5,595 bases of DNA, from the NCBI GenBank assembly GCA_031277435.1, contig JAITMI010000131.1, positions 1 to 5,595 of the forward strand, read 5' to 3'. The first letter of the stretch is position 1, and each line of letters opens with the position of its first letter. Source of the DNA: Pseudomonadales bacterium. Its GTDB lineage: Bacteria > Pseudomonadota > Gammaproteobacteria > Pseudomonadales > Pseudohongiellaceae. The notes under the pieces are model-generated. The model had not been told where the DNA came from, searched no databases, and worked only from the letters and a program-made list of their open reading frames with translations. The translations under genes were made by a program, and so were the position numbers. Shown here in pieces: positions 1 through 5,595 of this stretch.

Positions 1-37
1 ATGTCCCGGTTTGAATTTGCCCCCAATCCCGTCCACT

Positions 38-41
38 GGAG
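38..41 (+). promoter_or_regulatory. Candidate ribosome binding site deciding the yqaA start
   Basis: GGAG sits 6 bases before the CTG at 48. It is the only purine-rich Shine-Dalgarno-like match upstream of the conserved N-terminus in this frame, and it is the main reason for preferring that codon. It is a four-base match only, so it could be chance. Confidence 0.35.
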
Positions 42-47
42 CCTCCC

Positions 48-458
48 CTGTCCGAATTCGCCGCCCTGTTCCTCGCCAGCTTCCTCGCCGCTACTCTGTT
101 GCCCGGCGGTTCCGAAGCCGCCTTCCTCGCTTTCATCGCCACCTGGCCTGACTACCGCGCGGAAGCCTTGCTGCTGGCTACATTCGGCAACACCCTGGGT
201 GGCATGTCGAGCTATCTGCTGGCGCGATTGTTGCCGGAAAAAGCGACGGCCAAGCTGGGCGACAAGACGCTGGCCTTCGCGCGCCGCTGGGGCGCGCCGG
301 TTTTGCTGCTGGCCTGGATGCCGATTGTGGGAGACCTGCTCTGCGTCGCCGCAGGCTGGTTGCGCCTGTCCTGGTGGCAATCGGCGGTGTGGATGGCCAT
401 CGGCAAAGGTTTGCGTTATATCCTGCTGCTGGCGGGCTGGGCTTGGTGGATGAGCTAA
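48..458 (+). CDS. yqaA: YqaA family (DedA/SNARE-associated-like) inner-membrane protein
   Basis: Small polytopic membrane protein of about 136 residues, close to the length I recall for E. coli YqaA (about 142). What is seen: an N-terminal hydrophobic stretch leading into LLPGGSEA (residues 17-24), GNTLGG (47-52), WMPIVGDLLCVAAGW (90-104) and GKGLRY (119-124), the conserved blocks I associate with YqaA and more distantly with the DedA/VTT group. There are about three to four membrane segments (roughly 4-20, 38-60, 84-104, 112-134). The start is uncertain. No ATG or GTG lies in frame after the TGA at 12-14, and the first TTG (99) would cut into the conserved LLPGG block. I chose CTG at 48 because GGAG lies 6 bases upstream and the resulting N-terminus, (M)SEFAALFLASF, resembles YqaA. 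CTG at 36 is the alternative. The biochemical role of YqaA is not established; DedA relatives act in lipid or envelope homeostasis. The gene converges on the MFS permease. Confidence 0.85.
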   Translation: MSEFAALFLASFLAATLLPGGSEAAFLAFIATWPDYRAEALLLATFGNTLGGMSSYLLARLLPEKATAKLGDKTLAFARRWGAPVLLLAWMPIVGDLLCVAAGWLRLSWWQSAVWMAIGKGLRYILLLAGWAWWMS

Positions 459-472
459 GAAGCCTAGCTTTT
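453..472. terminator. Weak candidate bidirectional hairpin between convergent genes
   Basis: AGCTA (453-457) and TAGCT (465-469) can pair around a 7-base loop, followed on the + strand by a run of four T. It overlaps the stop codons of both convergent genes. Five base pairs make a weak intrinsic terminator, but no other terminator-like structure fits between the genes, which are only 5 bases apart. Confidence 0.25.
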
Positions 473-1600
473 CAACCGCGCCCACACCAGCCACCATCCT
501 ACCAGCGCCGCCAGCGCGCTCATCGAATACGTCGCCGACGCGCCCCAGTGTTCCCACATCGGCCCGCACAGCAATCCGCCCGCCATTCCGCCTGCGCCGT
601 AGGTCAGGCTGCCGAACAGCGCCTGGCCTTTCGACTGGTGCCGTCCACGGAAGAAGTGATGCACCAGCGCCACCGACGAGGCGTGAAACGCGCCGAAGGT
701 GGCGGCGTGCAAGACCTGCGCGATCAGCATCAGCGGCAGTGATTCCACGCCCCAGGCAATCAGCAGAAAGCGCAGCACGGCGCAGGCGAAGCTCGCCGCC
801 AGAATGCGCGGCAGACTGGTGTGCCGCATCAGCCAGGGCATCAGGAAAAACACGCCGATCTCGCACACCACGCCCAGCGCCCAAAGCTGGCCAATCGCGC
901 TTTTTGCGTAGCCGTGGTCGGCCAGATAGATCGAATAAAAAGTGTAATACGGCCCGTGCGCCACCGCCATCAGAAAGCACGCGCCGAACAGCGCCAGCAC
1001 CATCGGCTGCGCTGCGATCTTGCGAATCGACAAATCATCCGTGTGATGCGCCGTCGTGTCGGCATGGGGAATCTGGTAGGCGAAAACCAGAATGCCCAGC
1101 AACACGCCCAATCCCATCCAGGGCAGCCAGTCGATGGAAACGTAATCGAAGGCGTATCCCAACCCCAACACCGCCACGATGAAACCAATCGACCCCCAGG
1201 AACGAATGCGCCCGTAGCGCGCGGAATGTTTGCCGAGATAGCTCAGCGTGGTCGCCTCCACCAATGGCATCGACGCGCTCCAGAAAAAATTCATCAGTGC
1301 CAGCGTCAGCAACATGCCCGCGAATTGCGTGGTAAAGAACACGCCCAGATACGCCAGCACGCAACCCGCCGCCGCGAGCCGGATCACCAGCAACCGGTTG
1401 CCGGTGTGATCCGACAACCACCCCCACGCGCCCGGCGCCACCATCCGCATCACCGGCCCCGCCGACATCAAAATGGCGATCTGCACCGCGCCGAATTCGA
1501 GCGATTTGAGATACAAGCTCCAGTACGGCGCGAACATGCCGACGAAGGCGTAGTAGAAGAAATAAAAACCGGCGATACGCCAGGGGTTGGATGGAGGCAC
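464..1600 (-). CDS. MFS transporter, MFS_1_like (HcaT/LacY-like) family
   Basis: Inner-membrane secondary transporter of about 378 residues, with around 12 hydrophobic segments split by a central hydrophilic loop near residues 178-197 (His/Asp-rich, HADTTAHHTDD). What is seen: an N-terminus containing WRIAGFYFFYYAFVG...PYWSLYLKSL (about 7-34), the MFS loop 2-3 signature as GWLSDHTGNR (60-69), and YGRIRSWGSIGF (129-140). This set is typical of the MFS_1_like family, which includes the putative 3-phenylpropionate transporter HcaT and is related to LacY. The substrate cannot be told from sequence. Start: the frame stays open upstream to 1876, but that part is translated repeat DNA and promoter. 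No ATG lies close to the family's usual N-terminus. GTG at 1600 places the first helix about 9 residues in, as expected, but lacks a clear Shine-Dalgarno sequence. TTG at 1657, preceded by GAGGGG, is the alternative (397 residues). The stop is TAG at 464-466, tail to tail with the YqaA-like gene. No promoter was recognised. Confidence 0.88.
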   Translation of the reverse strand: MPPSNPWRIAGFYFFYYAFVGMFAPYWSLYLKSLEFGAVQIAILMSAGPVMRMVAPGAWGWLSDHTGNRLLVIRLAAAGCVLAYLGVFFTTQFAGMLLTLALMNFFWSASMPLVEATTLSYLGKHSARYGRIRSWGSIGFIVAVLGLGYAFDYVSIDWLPWMGLGVLLGILVFAYQIPHADTTAHHTDDLSIRKIAAQPMVLALFGACFLMAVAHGPYYTFYSIYLADHGYAKSAIGQLWALGVVCEIGVFFLMPWLMRHTSLPRILAASFACAVLRFLLIAWGVESLPLMLIAQVLHAATFGAFHASSVALVHHFFRGRHQSKGQALFGSLTYGAGGMAGGLLCGPMWEHWGASATYSMSALAALVGWWLVWARLKS

Positions 1601-1660
1601 GGGGATTGCGGGGTGTTTTTTTGGGTTTTTGAGCGGGTAGTGGGGGTGGTGGTTCAAGTT

Positions 1661-1750
1661 TCCCCTCACCCTGCCCTCTCCCCACAAGTGGGGAGAGGGA
1701 ATAATAATTCCCCTCTCCCCGTTTACGGGGAGAGGGTTCGGGCGAGGGGA
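1661..1750. repeat. Compound palindromic element with two 11-bp hairpins inside an outer inverted repeat
   Basis: Two strong hairpins lie side by side: 1674-1699 (CCCTCTCCCCA pairing with TGGGGAGAGGG, loop CAAG) and 1711-1736 (CCCTCTCCCCG pairing with CGGGGAGAGGG, loop TTTA). They are enclosed by an outer imperfect pair, TCCCCTCACCC (1661-1671) with GGGCGAGGGGA (1740-1750), with one mismatch. The left half and the reverse complement of the right half are versions of one unit, so this is an inverted pair of one repeat that could form a three-way or cruciform fold. The style is REP/BIME-like; the same core recurs at 4446-4547. It occupies the gap between the MFS gene and the grpE promoter and ends 10 bp before the -35 box. 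There is no adjacent T-run to make it a standard terminator. Confidence 0.85.
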
Positions 1751-1760
1751 AAACACCCCC

Positions 1761-1788
1761 CTTGAAATCCCCTCCCCCGCCCCCATCT
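1761..1788 (+). promoter_or_regulatory. Sigma-32 (RpoH) heat-shock promoter of grpE
   Basis: CTTGAAA (1761-1767) as -35 and CCCCATCT (1781-1788) as -10, separated by 13 bp, match the known RpoH consensus (CTTGAAA, 11-16 bp, CCCCATnT) at every defined position. Transcription would begin around 1794-1797, giving a leader of about 25 bases before the grpE ATG at 1819. The same arrangement is repeated before dnaK. Confidence 0.9.
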
Positions 1789-1818
1789 GCCTTTCATCGA
1801 CCACAGGAGAGGCAACAA

Positions 1819-2337
1819 ATGAGTGAAAACGACAATACGCCGGCTGCGGAAAATCCTGCACCCGACGTCCCGGCACCGGAAACCATCCCCAGCGTTGAAG
1901 ACCTGCTGCAAGCTGCGGAATTGAAGGCGCAGGAGCATTACGATGCGTGGATGTACGCCAAGGCGGAAGCCGAGAACATCCGCCGCCGCGCGCAGGAGGA
2001 TGTCGGCAAGGCGCAGAAATTTGCGGTTGAGCGGTTTTCCAATGAATTGCTGGCGGTGATGGACAGTCTGGACGCGGGGTTGGCGGTGGAAACCGAGAAC
2101 GTCGAGAGTTTCAAGAGCGGCATGGAACTGACCCGCAAGCAACTGCTCAGCGCGTTTGAAAAATTCAACATTCAGGAAGTGAATCCGCTGGGTGAGAAGT
2201 TCGACGCCCACAAGCATCAAGCCATCGGCATGGTCGAAAGCGACCAGCCCGCGAACACCGTGGTCAGCGTGATGCAAAAGGGTTACACGCTGCATGATCG
2301 CGTATTGAGGCCGGCGTTGGTGATGGTGAGTTCATAG
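1819..2337 (+). CDS. grpE: GrpE, nucleotide exchange factor of DnaK
   Basis: GrpE releases ADP from DnaK and resets the Hsp70 cycle in the cytoplasm; it acts as a dimer and as a thermosensor. The product is 172 residues, slightly shorter than E. coli GrpE (197). What is seen: an acidic, proline-rich disordered N-terminus (about 1-25); a long charged helix (about 26-75, with [13 protein letters not shown] typical of the family) that forms the dimer coiled coil; a helical part (about 76-115); and the C-terminal beta domain with [14 protein letters not shown] (123-136) and the signature [21 protein letters not shown] (151-171). The ATG at 1819 is chosen because AGGAG at 1805-1809 lies 9 bases upstream and the RpoH promoter ends at 1788; the frame is open further up but would read through the promoter. 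The stop codon TAG (2335-2337) is the first three bases of the inverted repeat that follows. Confidence 0.98.
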   Translation: MSENDNTPAAENPAPDVPAPETIPSVEDLLQAAELKAQEHYDAWMYAKAEAENIRRRAQEDVGKAQKFAVERFSNELLAVMDSLDAGLAVETENVESFKSGMELTRKQLLSAFEKFNIQEVNPLGEKFDAHKHQAIGMVESDQPANTVVSVMQKGYTLHDRVLRPALVMVSS

Positions 2338-2445
2338 GTTGTGGTGAGCGCAGCGAACCGCAACGGATCAGGCTGTTGGGTAATTGCGGCATGTCGGGTG
2401 GATTCAATTTGTCACGTTGCGGTTCGCTTCGCTCACCGCAACCTA
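2335..2445. repeat. Long imperfect inverted repeat between grpE and dnaK
   Basis: Two 31-base arms, 2335-2365 (begins TAGGTTGTGGTGAGCG) and 2415-2445 (ends GCTCACCGCAACCTA), are reverse complements at 29 of 31 positions and flank a 49-base centre. One mismatch becomes a G-U pair in RNA, so a transcript would form a very stable stem. The arm core is GAGCGAAGCGAACCGCAAC. The left arm provides the grpE stop codon and the right arm ends 5 bp before the dnaK -35 box. The sequence is unrelated to the CCCTCTCCCC elements elsewhere in the window. It may be a small non-autonomous mobile repeat (MITE- or REP-like); no coding capacity and no target-site duplication are evident. It could act as an attenuator or an mRNA-stabilising 3' end for grpE. 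It has no T-run. Confidence 0.88.
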
Positions 2446-2450
2446 CGGGT

Positions 2451-2479
2451 CTTGAAATCCTCCATCCCCACCCCCATCT
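2451..2479 (+). promoter_or_regulatory. Sigma-32 (RpoH) heat-shock promoter of dnaK
   Basis: CTTGAAA (2451-2457) and CCCCATCT (2472-2479) with a 14-bp spacer match the RpoH consensus fully. Transcription would start at about 2485-2488, leaving a leader of about 30 bases before the dnaK ATG. The first ten bases (CTTGAAATCC) and the -10 region are identical to those of the grpE promoter, which suggests either duplication or strong common selection. dnaK can therefore be transcribed independently of grpE. Confidence 0.9.
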
Positions 2480-2515
2480 AAGCCCTAACCAAATTTTTTA
2501 GAAGGAACAAAACAA

Positions 2516-4441
2516 ATGGCAAAAGTAATCGGCATTGACCTTGGCACCACAAACTCTTGCGTCGCCATCATGGAGGGCGGCAAGCCCAAGGTGATTGAGA
2601 ACGCGGAAGGCGCGCGCACAACGCCGTCGATCATCGCGTACATGGAAGACGGCGAAATTCTGGTTGGCGCGTCGGCCAAGCGTCAGGCGGTGACCAATCC
2701 CAAGAACACGCTATACGGCGTCAAGCGCCTGATCGGGCGTCGCTTTGACGAGCCGATGGTGCAGAAGGACATCGGCCTCGTGCCCTACGCCATCGTCAAG
2801 GCGGCGAATGGCGACGCCTGGGTCAAGGCGCGCGACAAGGACATCGCGCCGCCGGAAATTTCCGCGCAGGTGTTGATCAAGATGAAGAAAACCGCCGAGG
2901 ATTATCTCGGCGAGCCAGTCACCGAAGCGGTGATCACCGTGCCTGCGTATTTCAACGACAGCCAGCGTCAAGCCACCAAGGACGCAGGCCGCATCGCCGG
3001 TCTGGAAGTGAAGCGCATCATCAACGAACCGACGGCGGCGGCGCTGGCGTTCGGCCTCGACAAGAAGGAAGGCGACCGCAAGATCGCGGTGTACGACCTT
3101 GGCGGCGGCACGTTCGACATTTCCATCATCGACATCGCCGAACTGGATGGCGAGCATCAGTTTGAAGTGCTCTCGACCAACGGCGACACTTTCCTCGGCG
3201 GCGAAGATTTCGACTTGCGCGTGATCGATTACCTGATCGACGAATTCAAGAAGGAAAGCGGCGTCGATTTGAAGAAAGACATGCTCGCGCTGCAACGTCT
3301 GAAAGACGCGGCGGAAAAAGCCAAGATCGAGTTGTCGTCCGCGCAGCAAACCGAAGTCAACCTGCCCTACATCACGGCAGACGCGAGCGGGCCTAAGCAC
3401 TTGCTGGTGAAAATCACGCGCGCCAAGCTGGAAAGTCTGGTGGACGAGTTGATCGAACGCACCATCGCGCCTTGCCGCACCGCATTGAGCGACGCGGGCG
3501 TGTCCGCTTCCGACATCGCCGACGTGATTCTGGTCGGCGGTCAAAGCCGCATGCCCAAGGTGCAGGAACGGGTCAAGGAATTTTTCGGCAAGGAGCCGCG
3601 CAAGGACGTGAACCCGGACGAAGCCGTGGCTGTGGGCGCTGCGATTCAGGGCGGCGTGCTGCAAGGCGAAGTCAAGGACGTGCTGCTGCTCGACGTGACG
3701 CCGTTGTCGCTGGGCATTGAAACGCTGGGCGGCGTGATGACCAAGCTCATCAAGAAAAACACCACGATTCCGACCAAGGCATCGCAAGTGTTTTCCACCG
3801 CCGACGACAACCAGAACGCGGTCACCATTCATGTGTTGCAAGGCGAGCGCGACATGGCGTCCGGCAACAAGAGTCTGGGGCAATTCAACCTGACCGATAT
3901 TCCGCCCGCGCCGCGCGGCATGCCGCAGATCGAAGTCACGTTCGACATCGACGCCAACGGCATCCTGCACGTCAGCGCGAAGGACAAGGCCACGGGTCGC
4001 GAGAACAAGATCAAGATTCAGGCCAGCTCCGGTTTGTCTGAAGCCGAGATTCAGCGCATGGTGGAAGACGCCGAAGCGCACGCCGACGAAGATCGCAAGA
4101 CGATGGAAACCGTCACCGCGCGCAATCAGCTCGACGCCCTGATCCACGCCACGCAGAAATCGCTGAAGGAATATGGCGATCAACTCACGGCAGACGAAAA
4201 GGCCGCAATCGAAACCGCGTTGAAGAACGCCGAAGAAGCCGTGAAGGGCGACGACAAGGACGCCATCGACGCCCAATCGCAAGCGCTCGCCACCGCCGCG
4301 CAAAAACTCGGCGAAAAAATGTACGCCGCCGAGCAAGCCAAAGCCCAATCCGGCGGCAGCACGCCGGGAGCCGAAGCGGCAGCGGGCGATGACGGCAACG
4401 TGGTGGATGCGGAGTTTACTGAGGTGAAGGATCAGAAATAA
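2516..4441 (+). CDS. dnaK: DnaK, Hsp70 molecular chaperone
   Basis: Cytoplasmic ATP-dependent chaperone that binds exposed hydrophobic peptides. Length is 641 residues (E. coli DnaK 638), so it is complete. Nucleotide-binding domain (about 1-385): phosphate-1 loop [11 protein letters not shown] (7-17), [15 protein letters not shown] (144-158), [12 protein letters not shown] (169-180), phosphate-2 loop YDLGGGTFD (193-201) including Thr199, the autophosphorylated residue in E. coli, and the adenosine-site motif [10 protein letters not shown] (338-347). The interdomain linker [10 protein letters not shown] (389-398) is canonical. The substrate-binding beta domain (about 398-505) includes [13 protein letters not shown], and the helical lid follows (about 506-605). 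The disordered tail ends in [13 protein letters not shown], the usual proteobacterial C-terminus. The ATG at 2516 has AAGGA (2502-2506) 9 bases upstream and its own RpoH promoter. It works with GrpE upstream and DnaJ downstream. Nothing is missing or unusual in the motifs. Confidence 0.99.
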   Translation: MAKVIGIDLGTTNSCVAIMEGGKPKVIENAEGARTTPSIIAYMEDGEILVGASAKRQAVTNPKNTLYGVKRLIGRRFDEPMVQKDIGLVPYAIVKAANGDAWVKARDKDIAPPEISAQVLIKMKKTAEDYLGEPVTEAVITVPAYFNDSQRQATKDAGRIAGLEVKRIINEPTAAALAFGLDKKEGDRKIAVYDLGGGTFDISIIDIAELDGEHQFEVLSTNGDTFLGGEDFDLRVIDYLIDEFKKESGVDLKKDMLALQRLKDAAEKAKIELSSAQQTEVNLPYITADASGPKHLLVKITRAKLESLVDELIERTIAPCRTALSDAGVSASDIADVILVGGQSRMPKVQERVKEFFGKEPRKDVNPDEAVAVGAAIQGGVLQGEVKDVLLLDVTPLSLGIETLGGVMTKLIKKNTTIPTKASQVFSTADDNQNAVTIHVLQGERDMASGNKSLGQFNLTDIPPAPRGMPQIEVTFDIDANGILHVSAKDKATGRENKIKIQASSGLSEAEIQRMVEDAEAHADEDRKTMETVTARNQLDALIHATQKSLKEYGDQLTADEKAAIETALKNAEEAVKGDDKDAIDAQSQALATAAQKLGEKMYAAEQAKAQSGGSTPGAEAAAGDDGNVVDAEFTEVKDQK

Positions 4442-4445
4442 GTTT

Positions 4446-4547
4446 CTACTCCCCTCTCCCCTCGTGGGAGAGGGGTCGGGGGAGAGGGGGCGGCGAAGCG
4501 CTCCTCACCCTCTCCCCTGCCCTCTCCCATCAAGGGAGAGGGAGTAG
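4446..4547. repeat. Second CCCTCTCCC-type palindromic element, between dnaK and dnaJ
   Basis: Begins 4 bases after the dnaK stop codon. The left hairpin pairs CCCCTCTCCC (4451-4460) with GGGAGAGGGG (4466-4475) around CTCGT. The right hairpin pairs CCCTCTCCC (4520-4528) with GGGAGAGGG (4534-4542) around ATCAA. The ends are also inverted: CTACTCCCCTCTCCC (4446-4460) against GGGAGAGGGAGTAG (4534-4547), with a one-base gap. Internal G-rich (4478-4490) and C/T-rich (4508-4522) tracts can pair as well. This is an inverted pair of the same family as 1661-1750, with a divergent centre. On the dnaK-dnaJ transcript it would fold strongly and could act as a 3' stabiliser or attenuator that lowers dnaJ expression; no T-run supports full termination. 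Confidence 0.83.
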
Positions 4548-4578
4548 CTTGATTCCACGATAAGCGAATTCACCCACC

Positions 4579-5595
4579 ATGCCCAACAAAAAAGACTACT
4601 ACGAAATCCTCGGTGTCAACCGCGACGCGTCGGATGACGACATCAAAAAGGCTTATCGCAAACTGGCGATGAAGTTTCATCCTGACCGTAACCCGGACAA
4701 TCCTAAAGCCGAGGAGCAATTCAAGGAAGCGAAGGAAGCCTACGAAACGCTATCCGACGCGCAAAAGCGCGCGGCCTACGATCAATATGGCCACGCCGCG
4801 TTTGAAGCGGGCGGCATGGGCGGCAATCCTTTCGGCGCAGGCGGATTTGGCGGCGCGCAGGGCTTCGATTTTTCCGACATCTTCGGCGACATTTTCGGCG
4901 GCGGCGGACGCGGGCGCAGCAATCCCAACGCCGCGCATCGCGGCGCTGATCTCAGCTACAACCTGGAAATTTCACTGGAAGACGCCGCGCGCGGCGCTGA
5001 GATGCAGATTCGCGTGCCGACGCTGGCGCAATGCGAAACCTGTCACGGCAGCGGCGCAAAACCCGGCACCACACCCACCACCTGCACCACCTGCAACGGT
5101 CAAGGCCAGGTGCGCATGCAGCAGGGATTTTTCTCGATCCAGCAAACCTGCCCACGCTGCCGTGGCAGCGGCAAGATCATCGCCTCGCCGTGCAGCGCCT
5201 GCAACGGCGCAGGCCGCGTCAAGCAACACAAAACCCTGTCCGTAAAAATCCACCCCGGCGTAGACACCGGCGACCGCATTCGCCTTTCCGGCGAAGGCGA
5301 AGCCGGCCTCAACAGCGGCCCGCCCGGCGACCTGTTCGTCGTCATCCGCATCAAACCGCACGCCGTGTTCCAGCGCGACCACAACGACCTGCACTGCGAA
5401 ATGCCGATCAGCTTCACCACTGCCGCCCTCGGCGGCGAAATCGAAATCCCCATGCTCGACGGCACCGCGCGCATCAAGATTCCCGCCGAAACGCAAAGCG
5501 GCAAAGTTTTCCGCCTGCGCGGCAAAGGCATCAAAGGCGTGAGAAGCTCCTCCCACGGCGACATGCACTGCCACGTCGTCGTCGAAACGCCGGTT
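4579..5595 (+). CDS. dnaJ: DnaJ (Hsp40) co-chaperone, 3' end cut by the window
   Basis: J-domain protein that delivers substrates to DnaK and stimulates its ATPase. The frame is open from ATG 4579 to the last base, giving 339 residues; E. coli DnaJ has 376, so about 35-40 residues lie outside. Domains: J domain (about 5-70) with DYYEILGV (6-13) and the catalytic HPD (34-36); Gly/Phe-rich region (about 77-113) with [11 protein letters not shown] (96-106); the zinc-finger domain with all four CxxCxGxG repeats (152-159 CETCHGSG, 169-176 CTTCNGQG, 191-198 CPRCRGSG, 205-212 CSACNGAG); then the C-terminal substrate-binding domain with [13 protein letters not shown] (283-295) and [10 protein letters not shown] (311-320). 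It is therefore a type I (class A) DnaJ rather than CbpA. No good Shine-Dalgarno sequence precedes the ATG (GATAAGCGAATTCACCCACC). The start is fixed by the conserved KDYYEILGV at residues 5-13. There is no RpoH promoter in front, so it is probably cotranscribed from dnaK across the repeat. Confidence 0.98.
   Translation, partial: MPNKKDYYEILGVNRDASDDDIKKAYRKLAMKFHPDRNPDNPKAEEQFKEAKEAYETLSDAQKRAAYDQYGHAAFEAGGMGGNPFGAGGFGGAQGFDFSDIFGDIFGGGGRGRSNPNAAHRGADLSYNLEISLEDAARGAEMQIRVPTLAQCETCHGSGAKPGTTPTTCTTCNGQGQVRMQQGFFSIQQTCPRCRGSGKIIASPCSACNGAGRVKQHKTLSVKIHPGVDTGDRIRLSGEGEAGLNSGPPGDLFVVIRIKPHAVFQRDHNDLHCEMPISFTTAALGGEIEIPMLDGTARIKIPAETQSGKVFRLRGKGIKGVRSSSHGDMHCHVVVETPV

Noticed and set aside
1..453. 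150-codon open frame starting with ATG at position 1
   Set aside because: It overlaps the YqaA-like gene in another frame and its product is a Pro/Cys/Arg-rich string without family features.
1634..1652. Minus-strand sigma-32-like CTTGAAC followed by CCCCAC upstream of the MFS gene
   Set aside because: The two boxes are only about 6 bp apart, far below the required spacing.
821..1765. 314-codon + strand open frame opposite the MFS gene
   Set aside because: The translation is R/H/Q/P-rich low-complexity sequence running into the palindromic repeat. The opposite strand encodes a clear transporter.
1600..1818. CIRCE operator (TTAGCACTC/GAGTGCTAA) for HrcA
   Set aside because: No such inverted repeat occurs before grpE or dnaK; the sigma-32 boxes explain heat regulation.
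2711..4348. 545-codon open frame antisense to dnaK
   Set aside because: It is a shadow of dnaK: GC-rich codon use keeps the opposite frame free of stops. The translation is rich in R, H, V, F and D without a recognisable domain, and has no start signals. Long antisense frames opposite hsp70 genes are a known artefact.
1661..4547. CRISPR array from repeated GGGGAGAGGG motifs
   Set aside because: The copies are in inverted, irregular pairs at two distant sites without regular unique spacers and without cas genes.
4548..4580. Degenerate sigma-32 promoter CTTGATT before dnaJ
   Set aside because: Only the -35-like part fits. No CCCCAT box occurs at 11-16 bp, and the nearest similar bases overlap the start codon.
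4972..5574. 200-codon open frame antisense to dnaJ
   Set aside because: It is a shadow of the DnaJ coding sequence, composed mostly of A, G, V, F and D, with no recognisable motif.

Overview
This window is a chromosomal fragment centred on the DnaK chaperone genes of a GC-rich proteobacterium. Encoded products, sigma-32-type promoters and the grpE-dnaK-dnaJ order without an upstream hrcA or CIRCE operator fit a beta- or gammaproteobacterium. Repeat style and protein flavour make me favour Betaproteobacteria (Nitrosomonadales/Gallionellales-like), but this is an inference from memory, not a search result.

Layout. At the left edge a small YqaA-type membrane protein (about 48-458, +) runs convergently into an MFS permease of the HcaT/LacY-like MFS_1_like group (464-1600, -), with only 5 bases between the two stop codons. 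The 160 bp between the permease start and the grpE promoter hold a compound GC-rich palindromic element (1661-1750). The heat-shock genes follow, all on +: grpE (1819-2337), dnaK (2516-4441) and dnaJ (4579 to the window edge, about 339 residues, 3' end cut off).

Regulation. grpE and dnaK each have their own nearly perfect heat-shock promoter: CTTGAAA followed by CCCCATCT, with 13- and 14-bp spacers, shortly before the start codon. dnaJ has no such promoter and no clear Shine-Dalgarno sequence. It probably depends on read-through from dnaK across a strongly folding repeat element (4446-4547).

Together GrpE (nucleotide exchange factor), DnaK (Hsp70 ATPase) and DnaJ (J-domain co-chaperone) form the complete Hsp70 cycle. 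All key motifs that I can see are intact. The most notable non-coding feature is that every intergenic gap of the chaperone cluster contains an inverted-repeat element, of at least two families. One of them supplies the stop codon of grpE, and two end only 5-10 bp before a sigma-32 promoter. I found no evidence for an undescribed biological system; this is mainly a conventional housekeeping region with repeat insertions.
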